Positions 1-7,768 of a stretch of 36,067 nucleotides of DNA are shown one piece after another. Source of the stretch: a virus. The stretch is taken from positions 1 through 36,067 of the IMG/VR virus record IMGVR_UViG_3300006638_000012; one strand, written 5' to 3'. A program made the position numbers and the translations under genes. Numbering within the stretch: position 1 is the first letter of the stretch; every line of letters starts with the position of its first letter. Under the pieces are notes generated by a model that was not told the DNA's origin, searched no databases, and was given only the letters and a program-made list of their open reading frames with translations.

Positions 1-1491
1 ATCTGTACCTGGGGACGTATTATCTGTGCTTCCTGTATGATTATGTGTCGTTACAACACTTACGCCTGGCCCCCCACCACCTATGTACATAGCGGCAAGA
101 CCCGTTGCATTTTGTGTTGGAATAGGATGGCTATGATTGTTAACAGTATGTGAGTGCTGTAAACTAAAACCTCCTGATGGAGGAGAAGTGCCAGGAGTAC
201 TAGCTCCACCAGTTGTCCCGTTATTTACAACTCGTAAAAAGAAATCGCTTACATTAGTGACCGACCAACCTGGAGGCACAGTAATTTGGCCAAAAACCAT
301 GGTAGTCCCCGCAGGTATTAATGGATACGAAACTCCAGAAACAACTTCTCGAAGTTTTCCATCAGTATTAATATCACCATGAACGTCTAATGGATAATTT
401 GCCGTTACATTATTAATCCCAACTTTGCCAGTAACATCAAAGGATATCGTATTATATCCAGTCATTGCGAGAACCCCTTTACGTGCCGATATAACAGGGT
501 CCCAAATAGTTCCTAAAGCCACTCCTTCATTCGTAAACTCAGTTTTACCTACAACTATAAACGCATTATCTCCAATGTTAGTCATCGACGAATTTGTGAA
601 TGATGCAGGATAAGTTTGTGATCTACTAGCGTTATCTACAATCAATTTTGTAGTTACTGGCGGTGGTGTTGTTGTCCCAATAAAAACAGAACTATTCCCA
701 AGAGCAAAAACAAAAGATTGTGTCGTATCTATTGCAGACGCCGTAACAGCGGCAAACCGAAGATCTGGTGCTGATACTGTTCCTTGCAGAATCTCTCGTT
801 GACTCCCGCCACTGTTGCTACTTGATCCACGAACACTACCGTTTCCAAGATTTGTATTTGGGGGCAGTATTGGGCGAATGTTGGCATAAACTTTACCAGC
901 ATCAGTAAGGCCATTAGCACTTCCGTTCAATGGCTGACCTATTCCTTGTCCATAAACGGTACCAAGAAACACTGAATTTGTGATTCCAGCTGAATAGCCA
1001 GGAGGATTGTTGGTGGTAACAATAATACCGTATCCATCATATTGATCTGGATAATGAATTGATCCATCAATAAACGAAACGCTGGTACGTGCTGTGCTAA
1101 TTTGCGTCAGATATTCAGCCCACACATAGTTGGGCGTTCCCAACGAATAGTTCGCCAGGGGCACAACTTTGTTACCGCTAGAATGTTGAGTACAAATTCC
1201 GTTGGTTGTTGCACTAAGAAAATTAGGATCAAAAGCTTGGTCCATATCAATTGAAATACGGTATCCATTAGAGAACGCAACACCTTGACTCACGCTAATA
1301 CAGGTTGACGTTATGGCGTCAACACTTAGTGACAGGTTTGAAAGACCATTTGGGTCTTTTAAAACTCCATTAGTCCAAAAGTCAGAAGTCCGGACTTGAT
1401 CTTGGCTTATACGCCCCTGATCATTAAATCCCATGTCTCCCGAAAGTATTTCTTGGCCGGAGTACCAAGCTTCATTAATACCAATTGCCAT
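1..1491 (-). CDS. Tail fibre / collar-domain protein, C-terminus beyond the left edge
   Basis: A minus-strand frame opens at the ATG at 1491 (MAIGINEAWYSGQE) and stays open to base 1, so the gene is partial. An AAGGAT ribosome-binding site lies just upstream. The N-terminal third is unlike known enzymes. Around 440-300 the protein reads KVGINNVTANYPLDVHGDIN, the phrase typical of the trimeric shaft before a fibre tip. It is followed by VSYPLIPAGTTMVFGQITVP and a PPGWSV...FFLRVV segment, the hallmark of the phage tail collar domain (PF07484). A histidine-rich tip (LQHSHTVNNHSHPIPT) follows, as in fibres whose core binds metal ions. It is the last gene of the tail operon seen here and comes directly after a gpI-like adaptor, so it most likely attaches to the baseplate and contacts the host. 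Receptor and host cannot be told. Collar and fibre assignment is confident; the exact role is inferred. Confidence 0.8.
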   Translation of the reverse strand, partial: MAIGINEAWYSGQEILSGDMGFNDQGRISQDQVRTSDFWTNGVLKDPNGLSNLSLSVDAITSTCISVSQGVAFSNGYRISIDMDQAFDPNFLSATTNGICTQHSSGNKVVPLANYSLGTPNYVWAEYLTQISTARTSVSFIDGSIHYPDQYDGYGIIVTTNNPPGYSAGITNSVFLGTVYGQGIGQPLNGSANGLTDAGKVYANIRPILPPNTNLGNGSVRGSSSNSGGSQREILQGTVSAPDLRFAAVTASAIDTTQSFVFALGNSSVFIGTTTPPPVTTKLIVDNASRSQTYPASFTNSSMTNIGDNAFIVVGKTEFTNEGVALGTIWDPVISARKGVLAMTGYNTISFDVTGKVGINNVTANYPLDVHGDINTDGKLREVVSGVSYPLIPAGTTMVFGQITVPPGWSVTNVSDFFLRVVNNGTTGGASTPGTSPPSGGFSLQHSHTVNNHSHPIPTQNATGLAAMYIGGGGPGVSVVTTHNHTGSTDNTSPGTD

Positions 1492-1508
1492 CTAAATAAT
1501 CCTTTTCA

Positions 1509-2867
1509 TCATAAATGTAAAAACGCTTGAGTCAACGATGCAAGCGTTGGTTGAATGCTCGCATTATTGGTGGCCATTTGGATCTGCATTTGTACGAAAG
1601 AATTCAACGGAGTTGACGCGGGTGTTCCACCCAATGGCACCGTTTCGTACCCACTCATGCCACCAGATCCGCTTGCAGATGACTGTACGCTATAGGTAAC
1701 CGTTTGATTTGAAGATTGAACCACTTGCGTCATAAACACGGTTCCCCACCCACTTAAGGTGAATGGTAACGGGAATACTGAACTCGTTGCTGTTCCTGAT
1801 GTTTGACCAGGACCAAGCGTCAATGCTCCTGATGCGTTGACAACCAAATTGGTTAGTGCCCAAGAACTCCAATCAGCAGTATTATTCATACGCAATTGCG
1901 CATGTTTCTGTGTAGAAAATTCAAATGTGGTATATGTGTGTGCTGGTTTAATCTGATTTACGTAATCCTCTAATACGTTTGGGTCATACGGCAAACTCCA
2001 TGAATTAAAGATTTCAAGTGTCCAATTGAACCCACGATTAAACGAACTGTACAGTTTAATTGTAGGCTGAACTAATGGATACGCGGGGGCTTTAATTTTG
2101 TTGATGCCCAGAATCCAGCCTATGGTATTAGTCGAATCAAAAATAGTCGGAGGTTCTCCAACAAACGCAGTAACCACTTGTGTAATACCCGCAAGAACAC
2201 CCGGAACTTTTAAAAAGGCATTAAAGAGTTGGTTTACTTTCCAGCGATATGACACCACAGGTTCAGTCGCTACTGCTGTAAGACCCGTCAATGTTCCAAA
2301 ATTAGCCGATAACCCAGCATCTCGTCCTTGTGCCAAGATGAGATCCTGTTGCGAATAGGTATTCTCCAAGAGCAACGAATCAATTTCCCGGGCAATCATG
2401 TTCAAAATCTTGTAAACGTTACTAGAATTGACCGTCTTGCTATATGAATATTGGTCAGCGATACCTGCAAATAGTTGAGTGGCTTGACCAAGAGTTTGGT
2501 TGGCCGGAATAATTAACGTATTTGTTTGTGACCACACACTAATGTACTGCCCCGCGTATCCATATCCGTTAATCCGTACTCGCCAATACCATGTTGTAAT
2601 CGCATTGGATTGTCGTCCAGGTAATTGTATTTCAATGGCTTTTCCAAGAGGACCGTTTTGGTAGTTGACGATGCCAAGACTGTTATTGAACACGTCAATA
2701 AGGTTTGGACTTGCGAATGTGGGGACTGTGTCCACTTGCAATTCATAGCGCAATGTCTGTGGATCCAAAATAGAGGGATCAAATACGAGGGCGAACGGAA
2801 AAGTAAATACACCAATATTTGTTGAAGGATACGCCCCTAATGTTGTCGGACACGAGACAATCGGCAT
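1509..2867 (-). CDS. gpI-like tail protein (baseplate-to-fibre adaptor)
   Basis: The 452-residue protein starts at an ATG preceded by GAGGAAATA. Residues about 15-120 look like a fibronectin/Ig-type beta domain (YELQVDT...WYWRVRING). The centre is helical (YKILNMIAREIDSLL) and is followed by a segment ending EDYVNQIKPAHTYTTFEF. That last phrase matches the 'kPAHt' signature of P2 gpI / YmfQ-type tail proteins. The C-terminal 120 residues are Ser/Thr/Gly-rich beta sequence, perhaps a fibre-docking domain. The position between a J-like wedge protein and a fibre is the same as in P2-like and other contractile tails (J, I, H order). Total length is about twice that of P2 gpI, because of the extra domains at each end. 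The family call rests on the short motif and on synteny. Confidence 0.65.
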   Translation of the reverse strand: MPIVSCPTTLGAYPSTNIGVFTFPFALVFDPSILDPQTLRYELQVDTVPTFASPNLIDVFNNSLGIVNYQNGPLGKAIEIQLPGRQSNAITTWYWRVRINGYGYAGQYISVWSQTNTLIIPANQTLGQATQLFAGIADQYSYSKTVNSSNVYKILNMIAREIDSLLLENTYSQQDLILAQGRDAGLSANFGTLTGLTAVATEPVVSYRWKVNQLFNAFLKVPGVLAGITQVVTAFVGEPPTIFDSTNTIGWILGINKIKAPAYPLVQPTIKLYSSFNRGFNWTLEIFNSWSLPYDPNVLEDYVNQIKPAHTYTTFEFSTQKHAQLRMNNTADWSSWALTNLVVNASGALTLGPGQTSGTATSSVFPLPFTLSGWGTVFMTQVVQSSNQTVTYSVQSSASGSGGMSGYETVPLGGTPASTPLNSFVQMQIQMATNNASIQPTLASLTQAFLHL

Positions 2868-2874
2868 TATTTCC

Positions 2875-4308
2875 TCACGCGCTCAAAATAGTTACAACAT
2901 CAGATCGGATATAATTTGTTTTCAAAACTGTAATTGAATCATTGACCGCAATTGGTTGCCCTGTCTCATAGAGCGCATTTAACGGAATCCCTACTTCATT
3001 AACTCCTGGCACCGCCGCAATGATGTCCACGATGTCTGACTGTAACACGCTTTGACCCATGGTGTAATTACTTAATCCATTAATAACGGCGTCAGTCACG
3101 TTGTTGATCAATGACGTACGGTCATATCCCGAAAATGCACTGATCTGTGCTCCAACTACAAGACCCACACGTGTCGCGGACTTCGCTAAAATATCTTCTG
3201 TCGCAAAACGAGTCGTTGGCAAATTCAAGAAATTTTGAACCGCGACAACATTAGCATCGTAGAACCCTGTTACTGCTACTGTTTGACCAGCACTAGCACG
3301 GTTAGCCGACAACCACTGAATTTTGTCAAACGCTCGCACACTGTTTCCGTAAACAGGACTGACATCTTTGACTAGAGCCACGTCTGTATTAAGAACATAG
3401 GTTGTGCCATTGGTGCCACCAATGACCGACGTTAATGAAACAACGGGGTGTGTAATAGTTGCGTCAGTAGTGCCACCTGACACCGTAATCAAGTCAGTAA
3501 ATACTGCAAACGATGCCCCCAACAAATAAGCATCAACTTCGTTGCCATATTGTTGCCGTACAAGTGCGGGATCACCTGGCGGTGCAATGACTGTAGCTAT
3601 AACTTGTGGAAAGTTTTGCAAAATAATCGTCGCTGTTCCACCAGATGTCCCAAACGCATCGCTACTGGTTTCGACAAGAATTTGGTTGGCGAAGGTAACA
3701 TTGTCTTCAAGATCCGTACCATCTATTGTCGCGGCTTTATTAATGACCGCATCAATATTTCGGTTGGGCGTCGCTAATTGGTTAATGGCCCCAGGACCAA
3801 CGTTACCATTTGCTCCTGCAACCAATGCCACAATGGGCGCACTCACTTCGTACTTATAATTTGTGGGATTTAATGGCGTTGCTGGATTTAATTGTGCGGC
3901 GGCCGTCGTTACATATTGTGTAACAGCCCCATTAAGTGCAGGCTGTGTTAAAACTATAGTTCCTGACGGAAAATCTACGATTTTGGTTGGTGGCGTAAAC
4001 TTCTGAAAGAACACAGTGCCAAGAGATAATTGCGGTTGTGTTTGAGTTTGACCATAGTTCAACCCAATCTGACTCATGGCGTTTGGTGTGATCAATGCCG
4101 CATTTGATAACGAAGCCATTTCCCGAGTCGTTTCTATGGCGTTATATGCCGCAGACAACATAGCCGCAGTCGTATCAATAATGTCTCTGTTAACCGTGCC
4201 AGGAGTTGTGTCAGGAACTTCACCTGTCAATGGGTCAATAGCCGCATTTTCATAATCTGTGATTATGTTGTTGGCAATTTGAACGGTACTAAGAGATACG
4301 TTAGGCAT
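2875..4308 (-). CDS. Baseplate J-like wedge protein, copy 2
   Basis: The 477-residue protein shows the layout of baseplate_J family proteins (P2 gpJ, T4 gp6-like). It has a helical N-terminus (IANNIITDYENAAIDP...NRDIIDTTAAMLSAAYN), then a beta domain with FPSGTIVLTQP, and the VALVAGANGNVGPGAI phrase typical of J proteins ('G..GN...G.I'). The 'LEDNVTFANQILVETSSD' helix and a C-terminal DIVDIIAAVPGVNEVGIPL segment follow. The gene begins two bases after the gp25-like gene ends and has no clear Shine-Dalgarno, so translation is probably coupled. It is a distant paralogue of the protein at 6557-5112. J-like proteins form the inner wedge ring that triggers sheath contraction. The family assignment is strong from the motif order; the division of labour between the two copies is unknown. 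Confidence 0.85.
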   Translation of the reverse strand: MPNVSLSTVQIANNIITDYENAAIDPLTGEVPDTTPGTVNRDIIDTTAAMLSAAYNAIETTREMASLSNAALITPNAMSQIGLNYGQTQTQPQLSLGTVFFQKFTPPTKIVDFPSGTIVLTQPALNGAVTQYVTTAAAQLNPATPLNPTNYKYEVSAPIVALVAGANGNVGPGAINQLATPNRNIDAVINKAATIDGTDLEDNVTFANQILVETSSDAFGTSGGTATIILQNFPQVIATVIAPPGDPALVRQQYGNEVDAYLLGASFAVFTDLITVSGGTTDATITHPVVSLTSVIGGTNGTTYVLNTDVALVKDVSPVYGNSVRAFDKIQWLSANRASAGQTVAVTGFYDANVVAVQNFLNLPTTRFATEDILAKSATRVGLVVGAQISAFSGYDRTSLINNVTDAVINGLSNYTMGQSVLQSDIVDIIAAVPGVNEVGIPLNALYETGQPIAVNDSITVLKTNYIRSDVVTILSA

Positions 4309-4309
4309 A

Positions 4310-5110
4310 TTAAGTTAAAAGGTTAAACACAACTGGGAGAGTGGTGTAATCTCCCGCAAGAATCGCAATAACAACAGAAATAGTTCGTGGATCTGTTTTG
4401 TCGGTTGTCAAATTCACAGACGATACCTTTAAAATAGTTTCAGACGGAGGCAACGCAATTTGTTGTTGCTGTTGCTGAATCAAAAAGTTCACGGTACTTT
4501 GAATACTGTTCTGTAAACTAAACTGAGTAAACAAATCGAATTTTCGACCAATAGCCGTTGACATTGTTGATCCATAATTCGGGTAATTGACATTGTCGCC
4601 TTGTGCAGTTGTCAATGCTTTGAGCACGGCCTGAATCACTTTTGCATGACCCGTCACCGTCGCAAACCCACCTTGTGGTGTAATATTGATGTCTTTTTGA
4701 ATAGGAATAGACGACAACGGTTGTCCTGGCTTTGGCGGCAACGCGGTTTCAATGTGTAGTGGACACGTTTGTGGCAACGTTTGATACGTTGCCATGTATA
4801 AAGGTTCTGGGTCTATTTGTGTACTACCATCAGCAAATGATGCTGACCCAATTCCACCAATGCCAAGCGCATTAAAATTAATTTGACGACCGTCCGGACT
4901 AATAGTCCAATTTGTGAACCCGTTAATCGTATAGGAATAATTGGTCAAACCATCTGTATTATTGAAGTTCCGAACTTCAATGGCTGTTGTGTTTAAGTTA
5001 CTTCCGAACTTCAAAATAGCGTAATAACTTGGCGATGAGCCGATAAGCGTTAACTGCTCATCGAAGATAAGATGGTCACAATAGCGATTGTTTGATAAAT
5101 CGTAAGACAT
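4310..5110 (-). CDS. gp25/GPW-like baseplate wedge protein with an extra N-terminal domain
   Basis: The C-terminal half of this 266-residue protein (DINITPQGGFATVTGHAKVI, then VLKALTTAQGDNVNYPNYGS) has the GPW/gp25 pattern. That is a beta hairpin after a 'D+' start, a helix leading to a conserved Pro-x-Tyr-Gly, and a C-terminal beta strand pair. Classical gp25 proteins are about 110-140 residues, so residues 1-140 are additional. That part is beta-rich (NRYCDHLIFDEQLTLIG, FNNTDGLTNYSYTINGF) and I do not recognise it. A QQQQQ run sits in the linker of the wedge domain. The gene is sandwiched between two J-like genes with 1-base gaps. gp25 normally joins the wedge to the sheath start, so this position fits. 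The start codon has no good Shine-Dalgarno and probably uses coupled translation. Confidence 0.75.
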   Translation of the reverse strand: MSYDLSNNRYCDHLIFDEQLTLIGSSPSYYAILKFGSNLNTTAIEVRNFNNTDGLTNYSYTINGFTNWTISPDGRQINFNALGIGGIGSASFADGSTQIDPEPLYMATYQTLPQTCPLHIETALPPKPGQPLSSIPIQKDINITPQGGFATVTGHAKVIQAVLKALTTAQGDNVNYPNYGSTMSTAIGRKFDLFTQFSLQNSIQSTVNFLIQQQQQQIALPPSETILKVSSVNLTTDKTDPRTISVVIAILAGDYTTLPVVFNLLT

Positions 5111-5111
5111 A

Positions 5112-6557
5112 CTAGGATGAAATCACAACTACATTAAATGACGAAGTATCTGTTCTAAAGTATTGGTAATTTGTTGGCGTTAAATCGGATGAACCTTGTG
5201 TCGTATCCGTACGTAAAGCCAACACAGTAAATGGCAGAACGACACTGGATACACCAGCAACGCCTTTAAGTGCCAATACCAAATCGCTTTGTTGCACTGA
5301 ATCTCCTAAACCAAGATTATTTATAAATGTGCTTAATACCCCAACAACATTAGTAACCACTGTTTGTGGTGCAAATCCAGATACTTGTCGAACAGTTAAC
5401 ACCACATTGATAAGAACCTGTGTTGCGCGTTTCGCAAGTGGTTTTGCTGTAATAAAGTGGCCTGTATCAGCGTCCAGCAACGCTTGTAATGTAGGAATAG
5501 CGGCATCATATTGGTACGAAATAGTTACAGGAGATCCCACAACAGGATGTGCCCCGTTAAGCCAAGAGAGTTGATCAGCGGACTGAGAACTCAATGCATT
5601 TGTGCTTGTTAAATCTTGAGTAAACGCATAATCTACGTTCGGAACAAGGGCTGTAAGAGTCAGGCCCACTGTTGCAACGACATTAGCGATCGCGGTAGCT
5701 GGTAAATTGGCTAAGGGCACACTTGATTGATTGAACGTATAGTTGACCACTTGTTGAGAACTCGTAATTTGAGATCCCAATACCACTAAATCAACAGCAC
5801 CAGGCATACTTGATCTGACAAAATTGGAGTCATTGGGGCCCACAACGGTAGCATCTGTAATAGCCGGTTGTTCAAGGGCCAACGTAATCAATCCATTTTG
5901 AATACCTGGCTGTAACCCACGTGACTTAATAATGACACGATTAGCCAATGATGCATTACCTTCGTTTGGTTGACCCCCTGTGGTGCTAATCTTGTTGATA
6001 CATGCGTCAATACCAGCCACCGATGACTGTAATACGGTAATTGCACCAGCGGCAATGTCACCAAGAGGACCAATAGCCTGACACACAATAGGAGCATCAA
6101 TTTCATAAAAATCAGTAACAGGATTCAATGTTGTCTCTGGTGTCATATACACGGTCTCAGTCGTTGTAAACGAAACTACGGTACCCGTAGCTTGGCGCGA
6201 CGTTCCCACAACAATTCCACCTGAACCGTTAGAATTCCCAATTTGGATAGTGGTTGTTGGTGCAACACTTTTTTGAAATGTTTCAATACCTGTTGATGCC
6301 GTTGCACCACGTTGAGGTAAATTCCAATTAAACGCCGTACCTATAATGGCGTCGGTATCCACTATTGTTGGTTGTGCAACGCCTTGATCTACTTGAACTT
6401 GTGCCAGAACCGTATTAGCTGCCGCAATTTCTTTCGCAATCGAATCAAAAAGAAGTCCAGACAACGGTCGTCCGTCGGTTGTATCCACGAATTTTAATCG
6501 GGCCGTCAACCATTGAATGAAAGCCAATGTAATGTCTGCTTGTGAACGAATGGCCAT
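5112..6557 (-). CDS. Baseplate J-like wedge protein, copy 1
   Basis: The 481-residue protein opens with the helical region typical of J proteins (ITLAFIQWLTARLKFVDTTD, LLFDSIAKEIAAANTVLAQV). It continues with a beta domain (VGTSRQATGTVVSFTTTE), the ICQAIGPLGDIAAGAIT phrase, and the GNASLANRVIIKSRGLQPG helix. The C-terminus (QQSDLVLALKGVAGVSSVVL) aligns by eye with the same segment of the second copy, QSDIVDIIAAVPGVNEVGI. The ATG overlaps the stop of the spike gene in a TAATG arrangement, which implies coupled translation. Two J-type proteins flanking a gp25-like gene suggests a heteromeric wedge, as T4 gp6 pairs with gp7/gp53. This is inference from order. Family confidence is high. Confidence 0.85.
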   Translation of the reverse strand: MAIRSQADITLAFIQWLTARLKFVDTTDGRPLSGLLFDSIAKEIAAANTVLAQVQVDQGVAQPTIVDTDAIIGTAFNWNLPQRGATASTGIETFQKSVAPTTTIQIGNSNGSGGIVVGTSRQATGTVVSFTTTETVYMTPETTLNPVTDFYEIDAPIVCQAIGPLGDIAAGAITVLQSSVAGIDACINKISTTGGQPNEGNASLANRVIIKSRGLQPGIQNGLITLALEQPAITDATVVGPNDSNFVRSSMPGAVDLVVLGSQITSSQQVVNYTFNQSSVPLANLPATAIANVVATVGLTLTALVPNVDYAFTQDLTSTNALSSQSADQLSWLNGAHPVVGSPVTISYQYDAAIPTLQALLDADTGHFITAKPLAKRATQVLINVVLTVRQVSGFAPQTVVTNVVGVLSTFINNLGLGDSVQQSDLVLALKGVAGVSSVVLPFTVLALRTDTTQGSSDLTPTNYQYFRTDTSSFNVVVISS

Positions 6558-7768
6558 TAATTTCCTATCTTTACGGAACTTGATCCGCTATTAATTTGTC
6601 CAACTTGTTGCGTGGGTGATGACACAATAAGCGGTAACGGCGGTGCTGACGGTTCTGGACCACCTGGACCAGGACTATATATATGAGTGTGGGTATTGAA
6701 TGTTGTGACCAATGTTTGAATGAATGCCCAAAATGCGGCGTCTGTTGTTGGATTGGACAATGTTTGGTCAAGCATTCGAGCGGCACCTTCAGATCCCTTA
6801 TTTATAGTAACCGTTTGCCCTTCCCAAGTTGAGGCACCTGTCGTCTTCAAGTCATATGTAGTCGCGCCAAGAGTCATACCGTTGACTGTAGACATCAATG
6901 TGTTTAATGCGCCTGTAAGCAAATTCGCGCCGGCACCTAGACTTACATCGTTTGGCGCACCCATATGCGCACTACCCGATGATTGAATGTCAACATTGCC
7001 CGTTGCATCAATTTGAATGTTCGCACCATTACTAAGGGCAATGCGGCAAATGCTTTGTTTACCATATGACGATAGAATCGGTTGACTAAATGCCGCGTCA
7101 CTATAGGTAACTCCCAACGAAATACGCGCAAGTTCATTGGTATCAATACCAGGAATCTTGGTTGTGTCAATTGGAGGATTCCCACCCGCTGGTGGTTGTG
7201 CTCGGACAATAAGTTGTAATGTTCCTGCACGATCAAAATAAATATCAGCCTGTTGCTGACTCCAAATATCCAGTTCACCTTGCACAAGGGATCGAAATGG
7301 CCCAAACGATGGGTCTTTACCTGGATCACCCGTCGGCAATGTCTGTTTAAAAAAGTTGTGTGGAAGAAACCCAAGAACAACTGGCGTTGTATCTCCACGA
7401 AACCCACAGATAACAAGGTCATTGATCGACGGTATAAACGCAATTCCATAACTACTGCCGATTGTTGTTGATGTCTGTTGGGTAGTTGTGCCCTGTGTGG
7501 TGGTTCCATTCACAGTATTAATTTTGGGATTACTGAAAATAGGATATGTCCATGGAATAATCTGTGTACTTGGTGATATTCGGTCAAGCCATACCACTTT
7601 TAAAGATCCTAATGTCCGTGCTGGATCTTGGTTAGGGCCTAAACTGGATACTCCGTTATATACCTTGTCAACCATACCCACCCGCAATTGAACAGTCGGA
7701 GGCATGTCTTCATTGCTAAGATATCGTGGGCCAACAAGATCAGATAACGCCTGTGCTAGTTCATCCAT
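6557..7768 (-). CDS. Baseplate central spike protein (gpV / gp5-like)
   Basis: The 403-residue protein has an N-terminal region compatible with an OB-fold spike base: TVQLRVGMVDKV, then GSLKVVWLDRISPS, and IAFIPSINDLVICGFRGDTT with the 'P..+D.V+v.F..G....pvvlG' phrase of gpV/VgrG OB domains. The middle carries NGANIQIDATGNVDIQSSGS repeats, typical of the beta-helix spike ('G..i.+d..G.v.I'). Near the C-terminus is FNTHTHIYSPGPGG, an HxH motif like that used by P2 gpV and related spikes to hold an iron ion near the tip; iron binding here is inferred. The gene overlaps the end of the hub gene by 8 bases, and hub-spike adjacency supports the call. No lysozyme domain is seen. Confidence 0.75.
   Translation of the reverse strand: MDELAQALSDLVGPRYLSNEDMPPTVQLRVGMVDKVYNGVSSLGPNQDPARTLGSLKVVWLDRISPSTQIIPWTYPIFSNPKINTVNGTTTQGTTTQQTSTTIGSSYGIAFIPSINDLVICGFRGDTTPVVLGFLPHNFFKQTLPTGDPGKDPSFGPFRSLVQGELDIWSQQQADIYFDRAGTLQLIVRAQPPAGGNPPIDTTKIPGIDTNELARISLGVTYSDAAFSQPILSSYGKQSICRIALSNGANIQIDATGNVDIQSSGSAHMGAPNDVSLGAGANLLTGALNTLMSTVNGMTLGATTYDLKTTGASTWEGQTVTINKGSEGAARMLDQTLSNPTTDAAFWAFIQTLVTTFNTHTHIYSPGPGGPEPSAPPLPLIVSSPTQQVGQINSGSSSVKIGN

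Noticed and set aside
1-1491. Diversity-generating retroelement variable repeat in the fibre
   Set aside because: No reverse transcriptase, template repeat or adenine-specific variation is visible, and the C-terminus is cut off by the edge.
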